Assembly (NCBI RefSeq): GCF_905220415.1
Contig: NC_059564.1
Location: forward strand, 3,670,501 to 3,734,500
DNA from: Colias croceus
Lineage: Eukaryota > Arthropoda > Insecta > Lepidoptera > Pieridae
Direction: 5' to 3'
DNA length: 64,000 bases
The notes under the pieces are model-generated. The model was not told where the DNA came from and did no database searches. It saw only the letters and a list, made by a program, of their open reading frames with translations. Shown here piece after piece: positions 1 to 12,554 of the stretch. The position numbers were made by a program, and so were the translations under genes. How positions within the stretch are numbered: position 1 is the stretch's first letter; every line of letters begins with the position of its first letter.

Positions 1-254
1 GGATTCTAAGAAATAATTTCGACATCTTGTGCTTATAATATTCTTAATATTATCGACCTTGATTATCTGCACAACTTCATATAGTTATATGCACTTAAAA
101 TTAATTCTTAAACTATATTAATAAAGCTGAACAGTTTGTATGTTTGTTTGAACGCACTAATCTTAGAAAGTACTGGTCCCATCACGATACAATATCGCTC
201 GCACGATATTCCCCGCTACACATCCTCGAACACTATTGGTAGAAAAGAGCACCC

Positions 255-483
255 TAAAGGTACAAGTCCGAGACGGGCCGCAGACCGCAAACTGCAACAG
301 CAAACTGCAAGCGACACCACTTGTTTCTATGAACATCTATGAAATTGATTCTAAGCGCGGCGACACTGCTGCCTGCAGACGCAACGCACAGCGATTCATA
401 GATGTTCATAGAAACAAGTGGTGTCGCTTGCAGTTTGCTGTTGCAGTTTGCGGTCTGCGGCCCGTCTCGGACTTGTACCTTTA
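255..483. repeat. Perfect 89-bp inverted repeat (palindromic hairpin)
   Basis: Arms 255-343 and 395-483 are perfectly complementary around a 51-base spacer. The arms are GC-rich in an AT-rich setting. Six matching bases (TTGGTA at 236, TACCAA at 488) lie just outside. It may be a fold-back element or hairpin-RNA source; the family is not recognised. Confidence 0.9.
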
Positions 484-639
484 CAATTACCAAACAAGGC
501 CTCCATTCACACATTGACATTACCATTGTCGAGAACAATAAAATATAATAAAATTTACGAGTCCGTGTGTCACAATTTAATTTCGCTTCATTAAATGTAC
601 ATGAACGTGTTGCTATGTACGACACAAGTGATAACTGCG

Positions 640-897
640 TTAAAAACAACCGACTTCAAACTTGCACTTGCAAAATTTACAAATACCTACAGACAAAAAT
701 GCTCATAAAATAAAAACTACTGGGCCTATCCGAATAAAATTTTTATGGGACCAATTCGACACCATCCCGCATCGAACAAAAAAAGAATCACGTAAATCGG
801 TTCAGAAACCTCGGAGTAATCGGTGTACATACATAAAAAAAAAAAATATACCGGCCGAATTGATAACCTCCTCCTTTTTTTTGAAGTCGGTTAAAAA
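640..897. mobile_element. TIR MITE (AACCGACTTCAAA family)
   Basis: The ends read TTAAAAACAACCGACTTCAAA and, inverted, TTTGAAGTCGGTTAAAAA. Inner motif ATACCGGCCGAATT recurs at 50688. This end motif is very common in Lepidoptera. The copy is non-coding. Confidence 0.75.
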
Positions 898-1164
898 TAG
901 CGCACCATGTATTTAGTTGCGAAGGTAAATTATTGTAAAGGTCGAATTATCTAGAGGCCTTCTTAAATGTTATATAATCTGGTTAAATAGCATTTTCCTT
1001 CAATGCATATGTGTCATACATGTATTAATAATTAGTATGCACCCGATTCTTGTTGGCATAATGCAAATGCACGTCTATTTTGGTAGTTTCTTTTCAAAGC
1101 ATGTGATAAGAAGAAGGTAGTAATTAATGTTTACGCACAATCTGTTGGTTGCCTGGAAGAGTTT

Positions 1165-1283
1165 ACTAGTGAGTAATAAGGCCGCCTTCTGTGTTGTTTG
1201 TCCTAGTTTAAGTTTTTATTGTACCTATACTACTGTAATGTTGGCAGCACAATAAAGTGTTTAAAATAAAATAAATAAATAAG
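1165..1283 (+). mobile_element. LINE 3' tail fragment
   Basis: GCCGCCTTCTGTGTTG through GCAGCACAATAAAGTG, then a short A/T-rich (AAATA)n tail, resembles the 3' end of lepidopteran non-LTR elements. No coding part is present. Confidence 0.5.
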
Positions 1284-1426
1284 ATTATTTTTTATTTAGG
1301 TCTAGTACAAGATTATTCAGAGAGCTAATGACCAACATTAGTTACAAGACATTTTTTTATACTTTACAGTTTTGACTAATTGAAATATAGGTGATCATTG
1401 TCAGATCCATAAAATATATAGTTACA

Positions 1427-1615
1427 CTAGCTGTTCCCCGCGGTTTCACCAGCATTGCTCCGCTCCTGTTGGTCTTAGCGTGATAATATATAGCCTATAG
1501 CCTTCCTCGATAAATAGGCTATCTACCACGGAAAGAATTTTTCAAATCGGACCAGTAGTTTCCGAGATTAGCGCGTTCAAACAAACAAACTCTTCAGCTT
1601 TATAATATTAGTATC
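1427..1615 (-). mobile_element. HelA Helitron copy
   Basis: CTAG plus GC-rich hairpin at the left, and CAGCTTTATAATATTAG at the right. Near full length. Confidence 0.85.
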
Positions 1616-1624
1616 TAAGATTAC

Positions 1625-1690
1625 TGCATTGGGTGGATGGCCAAAAAAAGAGAAAGTGACAAGATCTGGGAGAGGCCTACATCCAGCAGT
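1625..1690 (+). mobile_element. RTE-like LINE 3' fragment
   Basis: GAGAGGCCTACATCCAGCAG encodes EAYIQQW, matching the conserved C-terminus of lepidopteran RTE reverse transcriptases. Confidence 0.5.
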
Positions 1691-1990
1691 GGAAGGGAAT
1701 AGGCTAATGTGACAACATTACCTACTGCAAATGTTCTATCCCTTATTTTATTGTTCAATTTTCATCATCATTATAACATTAGTAGTTTAGATGCCATTCA
1801 TGTTTTATCACACAAAGACACATTATTATCAATAAACATCCCCGGGGATTAAAACTCAGGAAGTCTTAACAATACTTACAATATAAATTCTATGATGAAG
1901 GCCATTATCAGTTAGAAACTACAACATAATACAAAATGAAGAATTTGCCAATCAAGCAAACTTTTTGCATCATTCAAAAACTATATAATA

Positions 1991-2191
1991 CAAGCTGTGT
2001 CGCGCGGTTTCACTCGCGCATGAAACTACGTGCAAAATCAAGTATTTCTATAGTTCTTGTGTTATTCTGATGTACATAACTATTAACTACATTCCTGTAA
2101 AGTTTCATCCAAATCAGTCAAGTAGTTTTTATGTGCCAGAGTAACCATCCACTCATACTTACAAACTTTCGCGTTTATAATAATATTAGGA
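1991..2191 (-). mobile_element. HelH Helitron copy
   Basis: Starts CAAGCTGTGTCGCGCGGTTT and ends with CTTTCGCGTTTATAATAA. Related to 56468-56690. Confidence 0.7.
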
Positions 2192-2492
2192 TAAGAAAAT
2201 GTACAAACTATTTAAAATAAACAGTTTGCAAAACAACAGTATAAAGTCCAAAGATGACAAAAAATTATCAAGATTTTAACATTACTGGCGAGATTACAAT
2301 TTTAATTTTGTGTGAAACAAGTTTTTATATAATGAGTGCTATGTGGATTCTGTGTTTAAATATTTATTTTCTTATTTAATTTTGTTGATTGCCTCTTAGG
2401 TATAGTATATTATAATAGTGGTTTATACCATCTTTTCTGTGAGGTTCCAGGTTTTATTGTGATTCTAGGCTATTCTAGAATTAATAATATTA

Positions 2493-2612
2493 TCTATACT
2501 AATATTATAAAGCTGAAGAGTTTGTTTGTTTGAACGCGCTAATCTCAGGAACAACTGGTCTGATTTGAAAAATTCTTTCGGTGTTGGATAGCCCATTTAT
2601 CGAGGAAGATTA
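2493..2612 (+). mobile_element. HelA Helitron, 3'-truncated
   Basis: TCTATACTAATATTATAAAG start with an A before it; the 3' hairpin is missing. Confidence 0.8.
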
Positions 2613-2860
2613 ATTCAAAAATTGCCTATGTTACTTTGTAAAGCTAAAAAAAACTATTAAAATTCAACCAAACGTCAAAATGAATTGCTATTGAAGAAAT
2701 ATACATTCTTCACACTTATTGAGGTTAAGAAGTCAAGGCTTTCTGTATTTAATCTTTTAATCACAATTGATATCCGTACATCAACCATTTTGTATATTTA
2801 TGGAAAGAAAACATAACAAAAGCTATACTAATAGCTTCCTTATGTATTTACTTTAATAAA

Positions 2861-3037
2861 CTATACTAATATTATAAAGCTGAAGTTTGTTTGAACGTTC
2901 TAATCTCAGGAACTACTGGTCAGATTTGAAAAATCCTTTCAGTGTTAGATAGCCCATTTATTGAGGAAGGCTATATTTCATTATGCTAAGACCAACAGGA
3001 GCAGAGCAACACCGGTGAAACCGCAGGGTACAGCTAG
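2861..3037 (+). mobile_element. HelA Helitron copy
   Basis: Ends GTACAGCTAG before T. Slightly shortened inside. Confidence 0.85.
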
Positions 3038-3800
3038 TAAGAAAGATAAAAGAAAGATGAACTTATTGTCCTCAACATAAACTGGTAATAAAAATTAAAA
3101 ATTAAAAAAAGAACAATAAATGTTATTTGCTTTTTATACCTAGTTATTTTGTAGAAATAAAATAAATGTTTGAATAAGTTTGACTTAGGCAGGTGATATA
3201 TTATGTAAGCAATTATCATTCCACTTTAAAGAATCTTGTATCAGATATTTTAGAATTCCAATCGTGTAGATTAATTTTTTAATTAACTCAGTGTGACATT
3301 CATAGTATTGATATGCTAAAATACCTAATAGAAGCAATAGATGTAACTAAATTAATATAAAGAGAATAATGAACAAAATATGCAATTTATCACATAGGTA
3401 CTTTGTAGCCTACAAACCAAATGGTAGTCATTTTAATGTTTTACAACATGTAGCTTAACTTAGTACCTATGTTTTTTAATTGTTAATATAATGAAAATAT
3501 TCACAGTCATTTAACAAAAGGCTTTAGGTTTTCAGAAACAAAATAACTAACTGTACATCAATAAAAACAACACAGAATAAACTGTACATACTGAATATAC
3601 CTTGGAAACTGGCATCATTAAGGTATGAAATAAAAGAAATAACAATACACGCGTATTATCGTACCATGACGATTCACATCATCGTTGCATTGTCTCTGTT
3701 AAATAATTTTGAATGCTAATGTACCACTGCCTTGGCACTTTCTCTAGTAACAACGAATGTGAATGAAAATACATATAACTCATAATAATACGTTACTTAC

Positions 3801-4068
3801 ATCGTACGGAACATTTTTTTCAGCAATGGAAAGCCTGTCGCGATCTGTAAGGAAATAAATTTCATGAAAATAGGGCCGTGTAAGTGGGTCGTACATCATA
3901 CTTGGACATTCGAAAGGATCGAGCGTGATTTAGTTTGATCGATATTCATTGTATTTATATGTAAAACATACCATCGTCCTCCGAGCCTGACGGCCCTGTG
4001 CCGATATCCGCCTTTTTCGTCACTGAACTATCCATAATTTCTATGTGATCAGTATCTCCCGAAGCCAT
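3801..4068 (-). CDS. Unidentified gene, first two coding exons (partial)
   Basis: On the minus strand an ATG at 4068 opens exon 1 (3972-4068, donor GTATG). Exon 2 (3801-3844, acceptor TTACAG, donor GTAAGT) continues in frame, and together they make exactly 47 codons. The peptide starts MASGDTDHIEIM, is acidic (GPSGSEDD) and ends AEKNVPYD. I do not recognise it, and I could not find exon 3 in the 3.8 kb to the left, so the gene probably continues outside the window. Its start lies 820 bases from the start of the divergent LEDGF-like gene. Confidence 0.55.
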
Positions 4069-4888
4069 TTTTGTTTTGTGTTACACCCCCTATTTTGAAG
4101 TCACTACGATCAATGTTAACACAGAATTAATTAACATGGCTCACATCACAAATGCATCGGTATCACAATGATTCACTATAATTTAATTAGATGAAATCAA
4201 TTAGTTTACGCGAAAACGCTCGCCCAAAGCAACCGACTGACACGAACGTTCATAGTAACTGGGTTGCGATGTCACAAATTTACAACACCTTTCAATTTTC
4301 ATTGATCATATTTTAATTGATTAATTTTTTGTTATAAAAATAAATAAAAGAAAACCGTTAATATTGTAATTTTCTAAACTGTTATTGTCATTACATCAAT
4401 AAATTTCATATTTGTTCCGCTATAATAACATTAAATTTCTTTTTTTTTGAAAATAATTTCCTTTAAAAATTGTAACAACCATAATAATATATTGAATTTA
4501 ATAAATATTTTATTATTAACGTTGTATGCAAATTGATATTATTTTAATTTTAATTTCATTTAATTTTAAGTGGTTATGTGGATATTGATCACATCACAGA
4601 TTACATATGGATAAAAACTTAAATGTCAATATTTTGAGAAATGGTAACTCTACGGCACGCCATGTTTATCTTTTCTTTCCGTCATTTCGTTACCGCGGTA
4701 AGAATTGTAGGTTATTTTCATATCTTAGCGTCTTTTTGTATTCGGACAATATTTATAAAACTTTAGATGTAAAAAGTGATTTGTTTGAAATTTTCCAAGT
4801 AAATACATATTTTGGTGCTATTGCAGTGTGCCCAAACAGCGGTGTTTGGTCAAAATTCAACAATACATATTTTGATTAGCGTCAACTT
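4069..4888. promoter_or_regulatory. Shared intergenic region between divergent genes
   Basis: This 820-bp stretch lies between two divergently read start codons (4068 minus, 4889 plus) and is free of recognised transposons. It probably holds both promoters and 5' UTRs. A 90-codon ORF (4607-4879) inside it shows no family resemblance and is probably chance. I see no convincing TATA box. Confidence 0.5.
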
Positions 4889-7800
4889 ATGAAGATGGGA
4901 AAGAAAGTAAGGGAATATAAATCGGGCGACTTTATATTTGCAAAAGTAAAAGGATATCCAGCATGGCCGGCAAGAGTGAGTATTATTTGCACCGTATAGT
5001 TGTTGTGTAAAAGCTGAAAACAATATTCTAATGTTATGATACGTATCTTTGGGCGGGAAGACATATTGGGAACGCTTCTGAGAGTCTAGTCTCGATAATG
5101 ATCGCATTATGCATTTGGCATTGTTTCATATATTTGGAGATTCAATCACTACATATTCTAACATTCCGATTGTTAATTTTTTTTTAATTTCTTATTAGTA
5201 TTTTCAATTTGAGATAATGGGTACTAAAATGAGTATTTGCAATCATTTATACTTTTTAAGGTTACATACACATAGACACAATAATGCTTATCTGATTATC
5301 TGTATAAAATGAACTGTATTTTAGCTATATACATCTAAATCTACCAACATGCAAGAGTAAGGAACTTAAATTTGTAACCTTTCTTATTTCTTTGAATAAA
5401 TTTTTACACAATACTATTATTTCAGGTGCAAAAACTGAATGGAAAGAAGTATTTTGTATATTTCTATGGGACTGGAGAAACGTAAGTTCACTTTTTAAGT
5501 TTTCTTATGAAATAATTGATGAAAAAATATCTTATTTAAATTTTTCTTATAATAATAACAGAAAACTGTCATGGTACAGTGGTTACCATGAAGTAGAGCT
5601 AACAAGTTTGGTCCCTAAAACCTAATATTGTATTAAGTCATTAGTCTGTATGAATATTCTAAATTATATACCACTAACTAAATGTGAAATGAAACTGTAT
5701 CATACACAGCGACAGTGTATTTCTCCTACTTTATTATATAAAACAAAAACTAGTGAAATAAATGTAATACACTAATTTAGCACTGCATAAAAGGATCTTT
5801 TAGACTAGTCCTCATGTATCATAATAAAAAACTATAATCCAGTATTTGTAATATATAAATTATCCACAAAATTTACATAAACATTTATATTACAAGATTA
5901 GTTCAAAAATTAACTCTCACTGTATATTACAGTGCAAACCTACCACCGAACATGATATTCGACTATGCCGAGAACAAGGAAAAGTTTCTAACCAAAACGG
6001 TGAAACGTCGCGACTTCAACGACGGCGTGAAACAGATTGAATACGACTTCGCTAATAATGTGCCGTTGGAGCAAGTTATTGGTGTCGTTACAGAGGTATG
6101 AGATGTTATTGAGTTTAAGAAAGAATTTATGTATTTAAAGCTATTACTTAAATATTAAATTTGCTTAAGTTGAACCAAAGGACCTGTGAAATATATAAAA
6201 AGTTGCGGTTGAAATCACTTGAACATCTATTGATTTCATTATGATATTCTATTTTAAAAGATATTTCAGTAATCGCTAAATATCTGCCTATTATAACTTA
6301 CTGTAAACGAAAAAGCTGTATAATAAACTCATAGCTGACACTTTTCTACTGAAACACTTAAAAATTGTAAATAAATCGGTCAAACAGTTGAATTGCAACA
6401 ATGTGACATTAGAATTTTATATAAGACTAGTTTAAAAACCTAATAAATTATATACTAAAACCTTCCTCTTGAATCACTCTATCTATTAAAAACCGCATCA
6501 AAATCCGTTGCGTAGTTTTAAAGATTTAAGCATACAAAGGGACATAGGGACAGAAAAAGCGACTTTGTTTTATACTATATAGTGATGAAATTGATTAATA
6601 ATTTCAGCCTTCTGAAGACGCAGCAAATGATACAGCCAACGATACGGCAAACGAAGTCGACGACTCCACCGCAGACACCACTGCCGCAGATGACACTATA
6701 GCTGATGAGGTAATTCTATTTGGTTTATAGAAACGAAGTTCATCGCGCTGTACGGTGACTAAGGGGCTAGGCTAGCACTCCTTCATATTGTTAACTAGCT
6801 GTTCCCCGCGGTTTCGCCCACATTTCTCTGCTCCTGTTGGTCTTAGCGTAATGATATATAGCCTTCCTCGATAAATGGGCTATCTAAAACTATAAGAATT
6901 TTTTAAATCGGACCAGTAGTTCCCGAGATTAGCGCATTCAAAGTTCAAACAAACAAACAAACTTTTCAGCTTTATAATATTAGTATAGATTTATTTAATT
7001 ATACCTTGTATAATACTTGTTTCAAAACTAAAGGAATTTCTTTCCAATCGGGTGTCCCACATGTGACATGTTAAATAAATACACCATATTATAATTTACT
7101 AGTTTACCGCCCGCGGCTTCGCCCGCTTGGTCTAAAACCTAATAAATTATATACTAAAAGCTTCCTCTTAAATCACACTATCTATTAAAAAAAATTGCAT
7201 CAAAATCCGTTGCGTAGTTTTAAAGATTTAAGCATACAAAGGGACACGGACAGAGAAAGCGACTTTGTTTTATACTATGTAGTGATTTAACATGTCACAT
7301 GTGGATAATTTGGATTTTATTAAGCCCTGTGCACAATATCTAGATATTACGTGCTCATAATGAAATCCATACATTAAACAGTTTATAGCCAAAATGCTAA
7401 CAATGATGTATGTATAGCATTTGTCGAGGAAACATACATTTGACGATTAAATGTATTGCCCTTATCTATACTAATATTATAAAGCTGAAGAGTTTGTTTG
7501 TTTGAACGCGCTAATCTCAGTAACTACTGGTCCAATATGAAAAATTATTTTGGTGTTAGATAGCCCATTTATCGAGGAAGGCTATAGGCTATATATCAGC
7601 ACGCTAAGACCAACAGTAGCGGAGCCACGCGGGTGAAACCGCGGAGCGCAGCTAGTTTGTAATAATTTCTTTATTTTACAGTCTGCAGCGAATACAACAC
7701 AAAATGATACTGGCATTGAAGATTCAGATGAAACAGGCGGCCTGGTTATAGATGAAGCTAAAGTGAGTTATTTCTTGTTTATTAATTTCACCTATTTATT

Positions 7801-10800
7801 GCCTATTTATTCCTACTAATATTATAAATGCTAAATAAATAAATCCCACGGGAACGGGAACTATGCGGGTTTTTCTTTGAAAATGCGGGCGAAGCCGTGG
7901 GCGGAAAGCTAGTATGCAAATAATTATATAAAGGTTTTTTTAGTATTTATTTCAACTAAATAAGTTTAGAAACTATTAAAGCAAATTTGATAAATTATAC
8001 CATCTGCAGTAAGCTACATTATTGCTTAGTAAAATAGGAATAACTTTATATTTGTTAGCTACGTATAGATGAATATATCTGTCCCTATAGTCTATATGTA
8101 TATAAAATTCCCCTGTCACAATGTTAGTTACCATACTCCTCCTAAACGACTGGACCGATTCTCATGAAATTTTATGTGCATATCGGGTAGGTCTGAGAAT
8201 CGGCTAACCCTATTTTCCATACCCCTAAATGATGATGAGAAGAACAATGTTTTCCGGGACAGCTAGTAGTCTATATTTATACTGTAACTAGCTGTGCCAA
8301 GTGACCAAAGTATTTTAAATTACTTCGTTTCCATAACCACTTGAATCTTATTCCATCAAATAATTGCCTGCAACATTTAAATTTACTTTTGAACCACAGT
8401 ATTTTTTTTAAATATGCACGCATGCAATACAAACGTAAAATTTAAGAAAAATTTAATTTACACAGGCGAAAGGCAAGAAATCCGTCTCCAAAACGCCAGC
8501 AAAAGATACACCAAAGGCCGCGCCTAAAACTCCCCGCGGGAAAGGCAAGAAGGAAGATGGCGATGAAAAGGAGAAGGACAATAAGGAAAAGGAAGAGGAG
8601 TTGGTCAGCAGGAGTGGGAGAAAGATTAGGCCTAAGCGGTGAGTACAAAAAAGGAGCGTGTGCGCTGAGCACACGTGTCAGAAGTGAAACTTCTTTGGCA
8701 AGATTTAAAGATACCAAATTGCATTACTCCGTGACGTGACAGTATTGCCATGACGCGACTTGAAACCTTGCTCTCAATGCGCCTAAAGAAGTTTCACTTC
8801 AAAATAATTTTTGTTTGTATTGTTAATGGCAATTGGCAGTTGTAAAATGGTGTGAAATATTATCAAGTATTATCTATATCTTAATATATATAAATCTTGT
8901 GTCACAATGTTTGTCCTCAATGGAATCCTAAACCACTTAACCAATTATAATAAAATTTGCACACCATGTGCAGTTCGATCTAACTTGAGAGATAGGATAG
9001 TTTAAATCTTAAATCGTTTTAGAGAAAGCGGGCGAAGCCGCGGGTGGTAAGCTAGTTAATATTAAAAAGATGAAAGTTTTGTAATTTGTATGTATGTATG
9101 GTTTTCACACATAAACTACTGAAACGATTATAATGAAATTTAGCACACATATAGAGGGTAACTTGGATTAACACATAGGATAGGTTTTATCCCGGAAATC
9201 TCACGGGAACGGGAACTATGCGGGTTTTACTTTGAAGACGCGGGTGAAAGGTAGTGTGCCATAATAATGCAAATATTAGATCAAGAGGCAAAACCACAAC
9301 TTGTTAAATTTCAGTTTTTTTTATATATAACATTGGATTGTACGGGAAACAATGTATAGTGAGAAATATTCATTGTGAAAGTGCGATCCATATATAAAAT
9401 TAGTCACCGCCGAAATGCGTTTGTCGAGTTCCAACGTGTTTGCGATTGTGACTAACATTTATTCTATTATTTTTTTTAATAATAATAATTATTAGTGTTT
9501 TATATCACATCTAGCTGCGTTCCGCGGTTTCACCCGCGTGGCCCCGCTCCTGTTGGTCTTAGCGTGATGATATATAGCCTATAGCCTTCCTCGATAAATG
9601 GGCTATCCAACACTGAAAGAATTTTTCAAATTGGACCAGTAGTTCTTGAGATTAGCGCGTTCAAATAAACAAACAAACACTTCAGCTTTATAATATTAGT
9701 ATAGATAAATGAAATTGTAGTAAATTGTCCATTCCTTCATATTATTTCATAACTTTTAAACATAAAATTTCATGTTATTGATTTAATCATAAATGAAAAG
9801 TAACATTTATACATTTCTTAATTTGTTCATTATTGCAATCACTACATAGTATAAAACAAAGTCGCTTTCTCTGTCCCTATGTCCCTTTGTATGCTTAAAT
9901 CTTTTAAATACACAACGGATTTTATATGATACTAGCTTCTCCGCGCGGTTTCACCCCCGTGGCTCCACTCCTGTTGGTCGTAGCGTGATGATATATAGCC
10001 TATAACCTTCATCGATAAATGAGCTTTCTAACACCGAAATAATCTTTTAAATCGGACCAGTAGTTCCCGAGATTAGCGCGTTCAAACAAACAAACAAACT
10101 CTTCAGCTTTATAATATTAGTATAGATTAAGCACAAACAAAAATATTATACAAAATTACTACATTATTTCATATTAATATGTATAATAATTACATCTCAA
10201 ATTCCAGCTATATGGACGAACATACAGAAGAAAATACAACACTACCGTCGCCTGCGCCTAAAAAACGTCGTGGGACTTCACCCGGCGTTGACAAAGATAC
10301 CAGAGACAAGGCCGAGAAGATTATCAAGCATTTTAATAATGTGACACAGGTATTTATAATACTTTATTGGACAAAACAATGTCAGTAAATCTTTTGACTG
10401 ACCAGTTGGCTTAGTTGGTAGTGACCCTGCCTTCAAAGCCAGAGGTTGTGGGTTGAATTCCCACCCGGGGCAAATTTGTGTGTTGAACGTCGATGTTTGC
10501 TCTGTCTGCGTGTTAATTATCTATATAAGTATAATTTTAAATTTATACATAATATGTATGTTTATCAGCTATCTGGATTCCATAACACAAGCGAAAGCTT
10601 AGTATGGGATCAGATCGCGCCGTGTGTCAAAATTGTCATGAAATTTTCAAATTTTCTCCTTCATACCTTTTAAATAAATAAACACGATATAATAGTAACC
10701 AAATTGATATTTTTTTTTGCAGTCTGAATTAGAAGACCTCAAGGAGCCATTCACACCAGGTAAGCATTTTTGCACTATATAATATATTCTAAATGAATAA

Positions 10801-12554
10801 AATAAAATGAACATATATTTAAATTAATCATAACAATTAAAATACAGAAAATATATTTTAGATTTTCCTGTATGAAATTAAAACACAAAATATTTTGTAA
10901 TAAAAAAAAAAAATTATCTATGCCTTGTCCTTCACAGAAAAAAAAAGAAAAGCATTCGAAATTTAAAAAACCTTTGCCGCGAAATGATGTAATTATTTGA
11001 GCAATGAAAAACTGAAGCTGAAACAAATTAAATATTTACTATAAGAAATTATATGTAATAAATTAATTAATAATAATTTATTTCAAGATACGCTAATGGC
11101 GGATGTATTTAACACGGAAGTTGATGAATTTGCTCTTAGTTTCAATTTGTTCGAAAATATCGAACCCGGTATTTTTCCCGAAGGTAACTTCAAAAACATG
11201 CACTTTTTACTCATTTTACGACTTTTAAAACTTTAATTTTTTGTTCAATAAACGTAATCTTACATTATTTAAATAAATTACAAATATATTTTAGTGATTG
11301 AGGAAAAAAATACGTTGTACTTATTTTTTTGCATAATTTTTCGAAAGTACATACATAATAACAACATGTTATATTATAGTTGTAATATTAATGACGCACA
11401 TTAATAGAATTTTGCAATTAAATATAATATTATAATCCGTACTAATATTATAAATGCGAAAGTAACTCTGTCTGTCTGTCTGTTACTCAATCACGCCTTT
11501 ACTACTGAACCAATTTGCATGAAATTTTGTATAGAGATATTTTGATACCCGGGAAAGGACATAGGATAGGTTTTATCCCGGAAATCCCACGGGAACGGGA
11601 ACTATGCGGGTTTTTCTTTGACTGCGCGGGCGATGCCGCGGGTGGAAAGCTAGTAATTAATAATTAGCATTCGAATTAACTTATAATTTAAATATTTTAA
11701 AAATAATTACAGCTATACCATTTCCTAGCACTTCTCAAGGAAATACACAAGATGGTTCCGTATCTTCTACAAATAAAATAACACCAAGAGCTAATCAAGA
11801 AACAACTAAAAAGGCCACAAAAAACAATAAACCGAAGAAAAAATTCGTTCCTCCTGTGAAAAATTTGTCTATAAAACCTAATATAAAAGAACCTAGTTCT
11901 TATATAAATAATATAGATAATAATTTATCTGCTAATTTGAATAATATAACACTATATGATAATATATTTAATTACAATGATAATGAAAATTGGGCTAACC
12001 CATATGATACAAATTTTAGTCAAACTGATAATTTAAATAAATTAAATAACGAAGTTGATTCTAAAACTAAAAAAACTAGAAAAGCAGAAAACACATTTGA
12101 CGGTTTAATTTTTAATTCACTTAACGTACTAAATGATGAATTCGCATCAGATTTCATACAAAACACGCAAGAATCGAGCAAATCCAGTGTAAAATGTTTA
12201 TCCCGTGAAATATCAACAAATTCCATTGTTTCACTGAAAACTTATAAAAATCTAGACGTGAAAAGTTTTGAAAATTTAAATATAAATAAAAATACAGATA
12301 ATAAAATACCTATACTTGATGATATGGTCGATTTATTAAATAAAAAACAGGATGATAGTAATGGTAAATCTAAATTTATTGCAATGTCTACACAATTAGG
12401 TGATATGGGTTTTAATGTGTTCTACACTAAGTATCTTAAAGAGAATCCATTTGTGCATGAACATACGGAAGAAGAAAATGAAACTATAGCTAAAATATTA
12501 AAAATGTATCCTAAAGAGAATGCTCTTTATATTAAAATGAAGTGTTCTAAATAA
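4889..12554 (+). CDS. LEDGF-like gene, putative short isoform without IBD
   Basis: After exon 8 (ends 10759, phase 1) two further exons fit the same phase: 11088-11183 (96 nt, phase 1 to 1) and 11713-12554, which ends in TAA. This gives a 592-aa protein sharing the PWWP part (residues 1-280) and carrying a different tail of 312 residues, rich in Asn, Asp, Ser and Lys. The tail ORF stays open for 842 nt in very AT-rich sequence. AATAAA at 12550-12555 overlaps the stop, and a T/G-rich stretch follows. Human LEDGF makes an IBD-less p52 form from the same gene, so the logic is comparable, but the tail sequence is not recognised. The 96-nt exon could also be a cassette in the long form. Expression of this ending is inferred only. 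Confidence 0.6.

Noticed and set aside
236..649. ORFs of 93 and 131 codons across the palindrome
   Set aside because: They arise because the inverted repeat is open on both strands; no start context, splice or family support.
1427..1615. Recurrent GCGGGTGAAACCGC hairpins as possible CRISPR-like or terminator arrays
   Set aside because: They are dispersed 3' ends of Helitrons in both directions, with no regular spacers; the genome is eukaryotic.
4607..4879. 90-codon ORF before the LEDGF-like start
   Set aside because: Different frame, in the presumed promoter/5' UTR, no homology seen.
5392..5625. 77-codon ORF containing part of the PWWP domain
   Set aside because: It is exon 2 read on into the intron; the donor at 5482 and the continuing PWWP exon at 5933 explain the sequence better.
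10398..10475. tRNA-like sequence, and its reverse at 24165-24245
   Set aside because: It has A and B boxes but no proper acceptor stem, and it continues into a repeated body with an A/T tail: SINE heads, not tRNA genes.
11088..11183. 96-nt exon as part of only the long isoform
   Set aside because: Phase allows it, but its direct continuation into the terminal exon at 11713 is equally possible; left as undecided rather than claimed.
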